DNA of 64,000 bases from Polytrichum commune (lineage: Eukaryota; Streptophyta; Polytrichopsida; Polytrichales; Polytrichaceae). Shown in pieces: positions 26,201-38,647 of this stretch. The stretch is taken from positions 26,430,527 to 26,494,526 of the forward strand of contig OX485808.1 in NCBI GenBank assembly GCA_950295325.1, in the 5' to 3' direction. Made by a program: the position numbers and the translations under genes. The stretch's first letter is position 1. Every line of letters begins with the position of its first letter. The notes under the pieces were generated by a model. That model had not been told where the DNA came from and did no database searches. It saw only the letters and a list, made by a program, of their open reading frames with translations.

Positions 26201-26849
26201 GTGTGAATTCCCCTGCCTAGGGTCTCACCTGGACACTGACAAACCTGTCACCGACCTAACTTAGCTTATTCTGCACCAAATATTGTGCAAGAAACCTCGA
26301 CGAAACTGGAAGTACGTCGGGAGTCGGCCTGTGAGTAGGTAATTGTGCCGCTACTGAAGCTCAGCGGCGATGATTGATGACGATGACGATGATGGTGTTG
26401 TTGATGTTGAGGTGTGGTAGGTGCGATGCGAGGGTTAGCTCACCTCCAAGCGGCACCTAAGCTAAGCCTTGACCGGTGAAAGGGGGGTTGGACCGAGGAA
26501 GCAAGGGAAAAGGGAAGGCAAGGAAATGGGGAGGAAGGCCAGTCTTTCGTTTTTATTGCTAGAATAATGGCGCCGCTCTCGCCTGTCTTCTTGGCCCTTC
26601 TAACTTCACTTGATAACTTATGTCCCGCCGGACCAATGATTTGATTTCCAAATGTGCAAGAGGTGGCGGCATCTGCACTATGCCCTCTATAAGTGTTATC
26701 CCCAAAGTGATAACAATCGTATTACAAAATTTGCCTTGTAACATAAATGTTAACACCTATGGGGTAACACTTGTAGAGGTTAAGGGTATAACCCATAACC
26801 TAAAAATGCAACACATAACCTAAAAATCAAATTGAGCGTCAGTACACAG
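26201..26849. other. upstream flank, no gene seen
   Basis: Contains a GATGAC-type simple repeat around 26367-26405. The word TGTGGTAGGTGCGATGC occurs at about 26171 and again at about 26413. No coding recognised. Confidence 0.4.
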
Positions 26850-27032
26850 ATTATCTTGATTAGTGTGTTATTATTCAAAGGTATGCAATGCAATAACGTC
26901 TTACTCGAGAGTTCAGTTTTCACTAACAAGAGTTTAATAGGTTGTTCATACATTTTAGAACATAAGTGACCTTGCTCGGTTAAACATTATGTTCACTTTG
27001 AATAGTAACAAGTGTTCATTCGGATAATCGAT
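26850..27032. mobile_element. MITE, family B, copy 4 (inverted, diverged)
   Basis: Read on the minus strand, it shares the family B core: a GTTACTATTCAAAGT-like end, then the counterpart of tataatgtccgaacaac (here gttgttcatacattttaga), then TGCATTGCATACC. It is more diverged than the other copies and its limits are approximate. Confidence 0.45.
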
Positions 27033-27035
27033 ATA

Positions 27036-28275
27036 TTGAAGCCTCCAAGTGTATGGTTGTAGTACATAGGTTGGGTTTTAGGTACACCGGGTTGGTTACA
27101 AGTCTATGTACCTTAATAGTTTTGTGTTACCATAATTTAAGAGAATATGGGGTAAAGTTTCATGACACCTACGCAGGGGGGGTGAGAATGTTGATTACTA
27201 TCGTATGGAGTATGGAGATTGTTAGTTTTAGCATTGCATGTATACACTCACCATACCATAACCTAAAACTAGTTTGAGCTTCCCCATAGCTTCCAAATGT
27301 ATGATTGCAATACATAGTATTGGTTTTGGGCCAACATACTTTAGAATATATGGTTTTCATTGATGTCACGCTCACCACCTTCTTAGCCAATAGAATCCCT
27401 TTTTAATGAGTTGCGTGTCCCCTAAACCAATGATTTTGGTCTCCCAGTGAGCAAGAACCTTACTCATAACCATATCATGACCTAAAACTATGTTGAGCCT
27501 CCCCAAAGCCCCCAAATGTATGATTCTAGTGCACTAAGTTAGTATGGGTTTGTGATGCTCCAGCCTATTGCACCCATGGTCCCCCCACCTCTTCATAACA
27601 GTTTATAATGGTGGGGAGTAGTAAGGCAACGTCCTTGCACGTCCTTTGTTATATAATGAATAATTTTGGTGTTAGATTGGAATTGGTTTCGAGCATAAGT
27701 ATCTTATATCATTTTATGTTCCCATAATGTTTCATCAACATTGCTCTTGTCGTCTTCCAATAGGTGATGTGTCCCCGGACCAATGATTTGATTTCCAAGT
27801 GTGCAAGAGCCATAGTCAAAACCATACCCACAACCATGCCATAACCATAAATCATTTCAGCTTCCTTCAAGTTTCCAAATGTATAACTGCAGTACATAGT
27901 GTTCGTTATAGGTTCATGGTTGGTTATGGGCCTATGTATCTTAGGACATTTTATATTACCAAATATTTCATCAATGTTGCTCTCACCATCGTCTTAGCCC
28001 ATGCAATTTCCTTCTTGATAATAAAAATAAAAAATAAAAAATAAAAAACGTTCCTCATACCAATGATTTGAATTTCAATTATCCAAGAGCGATACCCAAA
28101 ACCAACATATAATGTAAACCCATTACGAGTCTCTTTGAAGCCTCCAAATGTGTGATTGAAGTACACGGTGTTGGCTTTAGCTTCGATGTTTTTTTGGTCT
28201 ATGTACCTTAATTTTTGATGTTATCAAAATGAAGAGATTATGGGGTAGAGTTTCATGACACCTACCAATGAGAAG
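27036..28275. repeat. degenerate tandem repeat, about five units of 230-350 bp
   Basis: The landmark CCAAATGTATGATTGCAGTA, or a close variant, recurs at about 27045, 27292, 27523, 27875 and 28145. Companion words recur between them: GGACCAATGATTTGATTTCC (also at 26632) and GTTTCATGACACCTAC at about 27157 and 28250. Short frames across it are chance. Looks like an old satellite or a repeatedly duplicated element. Confidence 0.6.
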
Positions 28276-29132
28276 GATGAAATGTTGATAATTAGCATTT
28301 AAGTGAATTTGGACTTGTGCCATGTCCAAAAACAATAAATGTACCTAAACATCATGCTTAGGTCTTAGATATCGTCTTGCTATCTACCACCATGTGCTAA
28401 CTCCCGTTAATAGACCAATGGTTAATATGTTGAATCTTATATTTTGTCAGGTGCCTATAAAAATTTGAATCCACAATAGCTCGTGGCTTCCTTTCAAAGA
28501 CATGGGAAAGAATTGGTGGTTGGGTGTGGTGGAATTATATGCTACCAATTCATTGGTTTCTTGCTTCGCTTTGTCATCTATTAGTTCTTTGTATTTTATG
28601 AGGAATTGCACTATGTACAAACTAGACAAAGACATTGTTGCAATTTGATCTTTGATGGATATTTTCGTTTTCCATATGGAAAACAATGTGCAAAACCCCT
28701 CTTAATCGCCGCAGGTATCCCATTGCTATGTTTTGCTTCAGTGCTACCTTTTAACACAACATTCTTTTATGCATCTTCCAAAAACATGCAAGCCTAACTC
28801 AAGAAAGTTCAATAGAATTAGATATTTATCTTGTTGGAGGATTGAAAGAACAATGTTCCTTACCAAATACAAAGAATAATCCCTAGTCGGAATAAGAATA
28901 CAAAAATTACAAACTTACTTGTTTCTTCATGTCACTTTTTCTTCACAACCTGTGTTTGGAAAGTCTTTTCATTATCACCCTGAACGTTTGTAGCTATACT
29001 TTAAAAAAATCAGTCTTTCCCTCTTAAAAAATTCCCCTATTTAATCAAAAGACACTAGACATGTAAAAGCATTTATGACCACTCGAGGTGCAAATTATTG
29101 AGCAAGGCTACAAGAAAACATTGCGATAGACA
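28276..29132. other. intergenic, no gene seen
   Basis: No recognisable coding sequence or RNA gene. Confidence 0.4.
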
Positions 29133-29720
29133 TTATATAGCTTGGAGAGCTTGGAGAGTGCAAAAGTGTACAAAATAACGCAAGGGCAATGGTTTGGTTT
29201 TCTTCAAAGCTTGATTTGGTTTGGTTTGCCAAAACTCGAGCGTACCATCTTCCGTTGGAGATTGCACCAAATTGGACGCATCCGCTTTGTGCACCTTCAT
29301 AAATTTTATTTTGTACAAGTTGTCTTCATGTGATGCAATTACAATGATTTCACTGTTGCAAGCTTTTACAAAACATTTGTTTAGGTTGAATTGACACAAG
29401 TTTGCTCACCGAGAGTAAATTGGCTTACAACTTTGGCACGTGGAGCGCATCTTTGATACAAATCCAGTTGATTTGTCCTCTCACAATTGCTTTCACGGTG
29501 ATAGATCCCATTCCAATGGCTTCAACAACACTATCATCACCCAAATACACATTGCGTAAAATGATTAACTTATACGTGTCAAATGTGGTTCTATGCAAAA
29601 TTATGTGCTTGGTGGCTCCCGAATCCATGATCCATTTGCATACGCTTTTAGAATGTGTCCCATCACATATTACAAATGCGTAGTTGTCATCATTTTTCAC
29701 ATTCGTTGCATTTTCAAATA
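29133..29720 (-). mobile_element. Ty1/copia retrotransposon fragment: protease and GAG-pre-integrase region
   Basis: The minus strand encodes the copia protease landmark WIMDSGATKHI, then LGDDSVVEAIGMGSI and ALHVPKL. In the same frame, after one stop (29425-29427), comes ANLLSVSKL. A frameshift then leads to CQFNLNKCF and LYKIKFMKVHKADASNLVQS. No integrase or RT is joined to it and no LTR is visible. A dead fragment. Confidence 0.8.
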
Positions 29721-30005
29721 AACCTTACAACATTAAAATCTCACAAATAAACCTTAAACCATTCAAGAGAACTAAATAAGATGCTTTCAAAGTGTAAACA
29801 CCTCCAATTTCTCAAATAGACTCCTCAACATTCAAGCCTCTCAAGTTAGATGCTCTTGGAATCTAAACACCTTTAAAACTCTCAAATAAGCCTTTAAACG
29901 CTCAAAACATTCAAGTCATATGCTTTTGAAGTTTGAAAACCTCCAAACCTCTCAAATAAACCTCTCAACAATCAAGACACTTAAGTCAAATGCTCTTGCA
30001 TCAAA
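29716..30005. repeat. tandem repeat of about 70-bp units
   Basis: About four imperfect units built on CTCTCAAATAAACCTCTCAA, then CATTCAAGTCA, ATGCTCTTGGAAT and CTAAACACCTCCAAA. It lies directly upstream, on the element's strand, of the copia protease fragment, so it may be part of that element. Confidence 0.65.
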
Positions 30006-32210
30006 CATACATTTAAGCAAAAACTAAAAAACACTTATAATAACCAAATGCTCCTTTAGACACGTGGAAGGTTAGACCACAAATGGATATTATTTATTGA
30101 TTTCCACTTGGACAACGTTGGTTCACCCATGTTGGTTGTATTTTGGTTTATTTCTTGCAATTGAATTTTCAAATTGTGCCCAAAAAAAAAATGCTCCCTT
30201 GGACACTTCCAACATCCTGAAGCTCCAAAGCGCCAACCCTTCAAAATTCACTCCACAAATTCACTTCATTCAACCTTAAAGCAATCAAATATCTAGGCTC
30301 TCCACTTGCATGATGGGCCCATAACCTATTGCAAGTCAATAGGACTAGAGATGAGAATGCACAAACAATAACACATGCACAAATGCATATGAATAATATT
30401 TGGAGTGAGTTGGTTTCATCTTCTCCTCGCTTTGCCTTTTATTGCTCTTTTCTTTACCTTTATGGTTGCATGAATCTCAAGCTTAGTTATTTCTTGGCGG
30501 TTATCTATGGGGAATATGTCATATGTGCATGAGCTTTATTGAGTGATAATTGTTTGTGAAAGTTAGGCCTTTGGAAATTATGTCCAAAAGTAAGAAGAAA
30601 TGCACTGAAGATTATATAGTCTTAAGTAGAATGACACTCATGAATGGAATAAAGTGACAACTTATTTTGAAGATTGGACGGGGTTGTTAGATTCAATGTA
30701 TGAGTGAAGGAATATTTCAACTTAATGATTTTTTTATGAGCAACGAGCATGAGTTGTGGATTGTCTGATGAAATGTGAAAATGAAATTTTGTGAAGATTA
30801 TCGTCATCAGGCTATTAACAATAACATGATTGGAAAGGAATTGATAACCAGAAGTTGAGTATGTTGATGTAGTATCTACAAGTGCCCTTTGAATGATTGT
30901 ATTGGAGAAATTTGACGCAAAGAAGGAAACCAAAGTTGAAGAGACCATAGTCTATTTGGAACGATATTGTCTTGTTGATCTCCCATATTTGTTGGGGAAT
31001 TGGTAGGTGAAAGGACAACCGGGGAAGACAATCGATTGTTAATTGGTTGTGGTACCCTAAATATATTATGATATGGAGAGGGCTACATATCTATGAACTC
31101 ATGTGCGGACTAAGTGGTTAGACATCAACAAAAGATCATAGCTTTGCAATCGCTTCATATTAAAGGGATTAAATAAAAAAATATTGTCACCTCTAAGTGA
31201 GAAATGTGTTGTCATTTTAAGTTACATTAATTGGATTAATTAATGTGAAACACTTGACTATACCAAAATGCCATAGGCTTTGGTATAGAGGCCAAAATGG
31301 GATACTTTATGCAAGACTATTGTGATGATTGTGCCTATGATTGAGCACCATACAAGGTCCAATTAAAGTGAACCCATTATCAGACTATTGACTAAGTACA
31401 TAAATTGAGGTGTGTGACAATTACAAATGCATGTACTGAAGTTGAAAGATATTCCCACAACATTTGTTTGTATAAATGAATGAATTATTAGGCTAAATCC
31501 TAAACCATAAGAAATAGACCTCTAATTGTCATGATTAAATTTTTTTGAGACACCTACAAGATACATGAATCACCATTTAAGTCCATCTTGAGAGTTTTCT
31601 TGGGTTTTTCTTCTATCCAAAATTTAAACTATAGTAGATGTAGTCAAATCCTATATCGAAGTTAATGTAATCCATTTCAATTGGACCTAGCACCTTGTCA
31701 AGTTAGATTCACATGTTAGATCAAGTATTGCACTCCATCTTCCTCACACCTTCCTCCACTCTAGTAAATAATGATGATACGAATTGTTATTTTAGTAAAT
31801 AGGGTCGAGATCAACAATGCTTCCTAGATCTTTTGGTGGCCATGATTTCAAAGTATAAAGAAATTTCGTATCACCTTCACTAGTTTCACACATAAACTAT
31901 TAGTCCTCCCTCACTAATTGGAATAATCAGTGTAGTCAAAACGGAAATTTTGTGACATTTGAAACATTGTCTCTTGGGGCATCATTATTTGCTAGCATGT
32001 ATGCAATTTTCATTATATAACACACATGGATTATTATAGGCTTCATGTTATGAGACTCTTGACGATTCACATTCGATGGCCAGACGAGTCAATTACCAAT
32101 CCGATGTCAAACGGTCAAAATTGTATATGGAGTTGGAAGTACTCATGGCAAGGTTCCATGGCCATCTACCCTAAGATATGCCTCTTTTAAATTAGACACT
32201 TGCTTGAGTT
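30006..32210. other. intergenic, no gene recognised
   Basis: Short frames only; those at 30622-31018 (minus) show no recognisable domain. Nothing else supported. Confidence 0.4.
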
Positions 32211-32419
32211 TACACTAATTATCTCAATTAGTGCGTATTACTATTTGAAGTTACGAATGCTATACCTATTTAATGAGAATGTAATAGTTTACCAATAAAC
32301 TTATGTATGTTCTATAATGTCCAAAGAACCTATTGAGCTTTTTTCAGTAAAAAGTGAACTCCTGAGTTGCACTGCGTAACTCCAAATTGTAACACACACT
32401 AATTGGGACAATTAGTGTA
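32211..32419. mobile_element. MITE, family B, copy 3 (best preserved)
   Basis: 209 bp. The left end TACACTAATTATCTCAATTA and the right end, read on the minus strand, TACACTAATTGTCCCAATTA are inverted repeats. The match continues as a longer imperfect arm into the GTTACTATTTGGAGTTACG-like sequence. The core contains tctataatgtccaaagaacc, as in the other copies. Each end is itself a small palindrome (ACTAATT...AATTAGT). Confidence 0.75.
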
Positions 32420-32429
32420 GTAGCTTAGC

Positions 32430-33560
32430 TTCGGAGGGCAGCTGACATGGCACTTAGTAATTGGTCGCCAATCCATTCGTTTAGGGTTTAGTGTGATCAA
32501 CCATGACAATACTAGGTCAGCTGTTTCACGGTGAGACCTAGTAAATGTTCTTGCCACAGGGAGAGGACTGGGTCTCCTTCCATTTCTTCACTATGAATAT
32601 GCTTTCTCCTTGCTCTTCGCAGATAGAATCGAGCATTCGATTTCAGCAACAATTTCTACATCAAATTTTGCCTCTATTTATCAACTGTGAGCATACAGGT
32701 AGTTCTTGATGTTTATGTAAAATTAAGGTTGCAATACATGTCTTACAAAGTTAGGAGTATTAGAGTCTCGCATTAGAGTCTTGAATGAATGTCAAGTGTC
32801 GCAATATTAGGGTTGTGGTGTGTTTGGTTGCATTTAGCATACTGACTTGTAGGATGTGACTCTGGTCTTGTCTGTGTGACAGAGGATAATGTTGTAATGG
32901 TCTAGTTGGAGAAGATGAATTTTCTAGGTGGGATGAGAGGTGGCGATAAGTTGGGAGCTTAATCTCTAGGTGTGCAATCCTGATGATGTAATCGACGGTT
33001 TTGTGTTGGTCTTGGGAGTGTTAGCTGGGGAGATAAGATTGGGTGCAAATGGGTTTAGAGTTTGCAGCACTATAAATTCTAAGAGAATATTTCCAGCCTT
33101 CTACTTTTCGTCAACCGATGCATCAAGAGAACAGGAAAAGAGGAGACGGAAGCTTCGACTTGTATGTGGATTAGCATGAGGAAAGTGCATCTCAGCCATA
33201 CAGGAGAAATTGCATAGGTGTTTCTTGTTTTTATGTCGTCATGAATGGAGATCGATAGAATTGGGCGATTTCTTTGTAAGTGTTTTTTTAGTTTGAAGAC
33301 ATGGGCTGGTCCTTAACCCGGACTATTCATCAGGGCAATGCATTTTGGTTCGGAAGAATCATTATAGTATTTGAATAGTATTGCTCGCTCAAGGGAGTTT
33401 AGAGCAGTGAGTTGGGTTTCTGAATAGATTCATGAATCATGGACTTGCCCTCTTGAGCATTTGTGTCTGATTAGAGTTGTGTGGTCATGGTTTTTGCAGC
33501 TGCTCCCGCCATTCATGTTCGCAGGCTTTATTTTCTTCTCAAGTAAAGGTAGGCTCTGGA
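32430..33560 (+). other. possible remnant of a transcribed gene (5' part only)
   Basis: This stretch looks less like decayed repeat than its neighbours. It has a splice-donor-like site (CATACAG|GTAGTT near 32699). Near 33497-33548 a possible short exon runs from TTTTTGCAG to AAAG|GTAGGC and contains an ATG. No protein is recognised. MITEs and a copia fragment follow, so any gene would be broken. Very tentative. Confidence 0.15.
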
Positions 33561-33691
33561 CCAACCCTACACTCTCTTTTATGAATACTAGTATATTCAG
33601 ATCTCAACATGTGCTTGTCACAAATTGATTCAAGCATTTGTGGATATTAAATAGTAGGGACAGAGTTCATTGCCGTGCAGTATAGAGAGAT

Positions 33692-34049
33692 CTACACTAA
33701 ATATGACATTTAGTGTCATATGGTGTTTTATGTCTGTGGTAACTTTTCGGATGACACTGCTTATGAATAAGTGAACGAATATTGTCATGGGTGATGGATG
33801 AGTTCATCCATTGGCTGAAAACCTACCTTCTCATGAAATATTGTCATGGATGATTGAAATTTGGATGAAAATTCACTTGTAAGTGACAGTAATTGCAACA
33901 CTGTAAATCTGTAATTCCCCAAAAGATTACAAGGAATGACAAATAATGTTGGGTTAACATTTAGTGTTGGTGACACTATATCGCGGTTTTCAATTAGTAT
34001 TGAGCAAGACAATTAGAATTTGTGACACTAAATATCAAATTTAGTGTAG
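33692..34049 (-). mobile_element. MITE, family A, copy 1
   Basis: 358 bp with 27-bp ends: left 33692-33718 and right 34023-34049 are inverted repeats with two mismatches. Inverted relative to the copy at 47495, with which it shares most of its interior (for example ATGTTGGGTTAACATTTAGT). No coding; target duplication unclear. Confidence 0.85.
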
Positions 34050-34229
34050 TGAATTGTTGAAGTTAGGAGATTGCCTGAAAGTGTACGTTTTCTGCCTTAG
34101 TTGGAATGGTGACTTTGAACACTTTTTAACATGTGTGGGATTTAAGCAAGCATCTCTAAAGATCTGAAGGTCCAGCCAACAAGATTTGGAATTATGTGTT
34201 GAAGCATATAATGTTGTTGGTCAACATAT

Positions 34230-35535
34230 AATCATCTGTGTGCCAAGTCCCAAGTGATATGGAGTCCCACATAAACATCGGCATCTCCCACTGTCACCTC
34301 AAATTTATTCTTCAGATGGGTGATCATCTTATCTAACAGAGACTTATCCCTGCACATTGCTAATCCATCATCAACCCAAAGAGCAAGAATAAGACGGGGA
34401 GAAGATGTTGAATAGAAGATGCAAGGATCAACGATGTTCTGGATTAGGTCGTACTCTTTGAGAAAAATTGAGAACATCGTGTTCCAACTCCGTGCAGATT
34501 GTTTAAGACCGTATAGGCCTCTGTGGATTCAGCAAACCTTGCCTTGACTCCCGGGAAAGTTTTTGAGAAACCAAGCTTCAAACCCTTGCGGAAGAGCCAT
34601 AAAAATGAGTTCCTGTATTGTAGAATTCAGATATGCAGTTTTGATGTCGAATTGAACCATGTGAAGACCATCAGCTCCAGCAATTGAGAGAATGATCATG
34701 ATGCTTTCTGCACGTGTAGTTGATGCGAAAGTTTCGGGATAGTCCATGCCATAGGTCTGAGTAAACCCTTTGGCAACTAAACGAGCTTTGAATCGTTCTA
34801 TGGTACCATCTGATTCTGAAAACCCCTTTGTTTGTAACAAGATTATGACTAGGAGGCGGGGTTTCTAATGTCCATGTCTCATTCTTGATGAGTGATTCTA
34901 TCTCTTCTAGCATGGCTAGTTCCCATTCAGTTTTATGAGCTGACTTAAGAGCTTGAGCGTGGATTTGTGGTTCAGGTGGAAGCACTGAGACTCGTGGAAT
35001 AGTCTTATTCTTAGAGACTGCAACGCAAGACGTGGACTGGACAAGGGGTGCAAATTGGTAAATATGAGCGAGGGACCTAGTCTTCAACACAGGATGAAGA
35101 TTATTAGGTGAGAGGGCTGGGACTTTGGGCATAACTGCTTTGTTCAGAATTCGTTGTGGAAATCTCTGCATAAATAAAAGAATCAGGTATAAGAGATGTA
35201 TCAGAAGAACCTGACGTGGAAATGGGTAGTATGTTCTGCACAGGTTTAAATCTCGAAGTAGTTGATCCCATTGGAAGCATAGGGTCAGGTGAACCGGTAG
35301 CGGGAGTTAATAAAGTGGAGTGATTGTCTCCCACTGCTTCATGTAGGAGATGCTCTCACTGCTTCTTGTAGTCCTGGTAGAGATGCTCCCAATGCTGATG
35401 GTATTGGAAGTGTGTGTAATGACGTGGGTAAGTCTATATTCACTGAGAAAGAAACATCAGCAGAAACAGAGTTGTCCTGAGGAAATAAGAGAGAGTAATC
35501 AGAGGGAATCGGTCCAGGATTTGACACCAACTGTT
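34230..35535 (-). mobile_element. Ty1/copia retrotransposon fragment: reverse transcriptase region
   Basis: The minus strand carries a Ser/Pro-rich linker (35535-35100). Next come EWELAMLEEIESLIKNETW, ARLVAKGFTQTYGMDYPETF, VQFDIKTAYLNS and HRGLYGLKQSARSWN, then LALWVDDGLA (catalytic YVDD box with W for Y) and FEVTVGDADVYVGLHI. Frames shift and stop codons intervene. Integrase, RNase H and LTRs are not seen. The foldback element at 35555 lies directly next to it. Confidence 0.85.
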
Positions 35536-35554
35536 ATGGAGGTTCCGATCCCAA

Positions 35555-36709
35555 GGGCAACACCGAAAAAGCTAGAGCCTCGGCCCCCCAACCTTGGTCT
35601 GCCCCAACCACGGCCTAACCCCCGATTCTGGCCTAACCCTTGCATTCTTGAAGGCCGCTTGTCCATATAACCCATATTGAGTGCACTTCATTTTCAAGGT
35701 TCAAAATTCAATACATATGTTCACTTCTATAATTGAGTAAATAAGCAATTGATTAGGATTTCCTTATTGAAGTGAAACCGTCAATAAAGCATGTAATTAA
35801 CTTGGAAGTCAAAAACATCACAAAATCCTCATTAGCACCGAGGTTATAATTTTTGTGACTTACCATTCAAAAGGTCTTTGTCATTCTAAAATGGGACTAA
35901 AATTAGTGTTTTATTTGTAGTGTGTTTATTTTATAATATTCTAGTTAATAGCTTCTACTTTCACAAAGTATTCATACACACTCAAACTAAATAAGTGTGA
36001 TTAAATGTAATTAAGTCTAATTAAATCAGAAAGTATGCTTATCAAATTAAGTAAGCCTAATCAAATATAAAATACACTTGATCATGATTTAATGTAGAAA
36101 TGAAGAATGATGTGCTTAACAATGCTTGTTTAGGCTCCATTACGCTTAATTAGGCTGAATGCAGTTACTTGCACTTAATCAGGCTTAATTTGTTTAAATG
36201 TGTATGAACACTTGTAGAAATGTAGGCCTTGCGCGGAATTATCTTCTAATACAGTTATCTAGAATTAATTACATTTCATCACACTAGATTAGTTTGAGTG
36301 TGTATAAGTACTTTGTGAAAGTAGAAGGTATTAACTACAATATTATAAAATAAGCATACTTAAAACAAAACACTAATTTTAGTCCCATTTTAGAATGACA
36401 AAGACCCTTTGAATGGTAAGTCACAAAAATTATAACTTCAATGCTAATGAGGGTTTTGCAATGTTTTTGACTTCCAAATTAATTAAATGCTTTATTGGGG
36501 GTTTCATTTGACAAAGAAAATCCCAATCAATTGCTTACTAACTAAATTGAAGTGAACATATATATATATATATATATATATATGATTTTGGACCTTGAAA
36601 ATGAAGCGTGCTCAATATAGGTTATATAGACAAGTTGCCTTCAAGAATGCAAGGGTCAGGCCAAGGTCGGGGGGTTGAGGCTCTGACTTTTCCGGTGCTA
36701 CCCCTGCCC
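35555..36709. mobile_element. foldback-type element with long terminal inverted repeats (family D, copy 1)
   Basis: Arms of about 400 bp in inverted orientation (about 35555-35995 and 36285-36709) flank a 290-bp AT-rich centre. Shared words include CCTTGCATTCTTGAAGGC, ATTAATTAAATGCTTTATTG, TAGAATGACAAAGAC and GTGTGTAT. The right arm carries a (TA)n run at about 36559-36582. No transposase. Related copies lie at 50405 and 53620. Confidence 0.75.
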
Positions 36710-37575
36710 GCCGCCCTGATGTGTGTAACCAATGGTGATTTTTCACAAGGTCCCTAACATGTCCAGGGACATGTTCATAAAAAAAAACATTTCTTGTGGA
36801 TGGGTCCTTAGAAAATGAACCGGTTTTTGGATGTGTCAAATTCACTTTGGACGGGTTCTAATAATAACAATTTGTTTGATAATTTCTTCCAAAAAAAATA
36901 AATGATACAAATATCAGTTACATTATGTCATATATGACTTGTGAATATAAGCATAATGCAATCAAACCACTAATACCCAATCAATATATCAATCTTGAAG
37001 TTTTTGATGCACTTGCATACATTAATTCATCAACCACAAAATTTAGAATCGGGTGTACTGGAAAGATGAGAATCGACAACAAAAGATAGATAACTGACGA
37101 ATATTGAAGACATAATTTGTCAAGATCCTATTGTTTCCAAGTGCAAGCAATCACATGTTGACATCTTTCGGTTTTTTTGTTTTTTTTTCTAATATTTTAC
37201 CAACATTGTAAGAGACTTATTTATACCTCTTGTGGGACGGGTATTGTCATTTTGAAACCGGTTTTGGAATGGGTTGTTTTTTCTTTAACCTTTCCATGGA
37301 CGGGTTGGTTTAGAAATTATTGGTTTTGGGACGGGTTGCAATTTTTTTGCCTTTCAATTCAAAGTTTTTGGATGTGGACGGGCAAAAACTTTGTGAAAAA
37401 TCAGCCTTGTGTGTAACAGTCTTTGGAGGTATTTAAAGAGACCCCATAATTGGGAGCCGGATGCCCTTTACGAAAACCTTATGAGCAACTAAGGAATCTG
37501 GATCATTTTAAGAGAGTCATGCCCACATTTGCCAGCTTGTCTCGGGGTTGATAGACAGCCGTAGGATGTAGATAC

Positions 37576-38589
37576 GATGGACGGCTGAGATAGTCCGCCC
37601 TCCCCGTGGCTCCATTGGCTGTTAGTGAAGCTCTATGCTCTTTCTTAAGCAACGGCCTGCAACTTTTCCTCAGCTGACCCTCGGATAGTGGCAGTGCATT
37701 TGTTTCACCATAGCTTGTTGCAGGGCATTGCACTCGTGGTGTTGAGTTGGTGGCGGTGTTGGCAAAGTTGTTCCCTGTAAGCTGGGGGTGGAGATGTTGG
37801 GCATGATCGCGTGAAGAAGGATGGCCAAATAGGCTGGGGTTTTAGTTTATACCATATTGGCAAGAGCTTGTTGGAAATTCAGTGTGACTAATTCGTTTCT
37901 CAACATTCACAGGCGATCTGGCATCAAAGAGCTGTAACCGATGAGTACTCTCTCGTTCAAGTGAACTAAATCGTGGCTACTACATCTTTTGAACCAATAG
38001 TGCATGTCCGAAGGCAATCGCAAGGCAGCAGAAAGATCAGTCGCACTAACATGTGTTGGATTAACTGATGCTAGTGCCACCAGAATTTTGACGATGGACA
38101 GCTGAGATACTCCACCCCTCCCGTGGCTCCATCGGCTGTAAGTGAAGCTCCATGCTCTTTCTTAAGCGACGGCCTGCAACTTCTCCTCAGCCGACCCTCG
38201 GATAGCCATAGCGCGTTCATTTCAGTATAGCTTGTTGCAAGGCATTGAACTCGTGGTGTTGCTTTGGTGCCGGTGTTGGCGAAGTTGTTCCCTGTAAGCT
38301 GGGGGTGGAGATGTTGGGCATGATCGCGTGAAGAAGGATGGCCAAATAGGCTGGGGTTTTAGTTTATACCATATTGGCAAGAGCTTGGTGGAAAATCAGT
38401 GTGACTTCGTTTCTCAACATTCACAGGCGATCTGGCATCAAAGAGCTGTAACTGATGAGTACTCTCTCGTTCAAGTGAACTAGATCGTGGCGACTACATC
38501 TTCTGAACCAATAGTCTATGTCCGAAGGCAACCGCAAGGCAGCAGAAAGATCAGTCGCACACAGATACTAGTGCCACCAGAATTTTGAC
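37576..38589. repeat. 517-bp tandem duplication upstream of the copy A gene
   Basis: Unit 1 (37576-38092) and unit 2 (38093-38589) abut exactly. Each starts GATGGAC(A/G)GCTGAGAT and ends CACCAGAATTTTGAC, with CTGTAAGCTGGGGGTGGAGA in the middle (517 bp apart). Copy B has one unit only. It lies directly upstream of the gene at 38648, so it may double promoter or leader sequence. Confidence 0.85.
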
Positions 38590-38647
38590 GAGTGCCAAAG
38601 GAAAGAGCATTCTCATTTCGAGGTGAAATAAAGTGGGTGGGATACAA

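Noticed and set aside
29133-35535. One long copia element spanning both fragments
   Set aside because: On the minus strand the reverse-transcriptase part lies upstream of the protease part, the wrong order for a single element, and no LTRs are seen.
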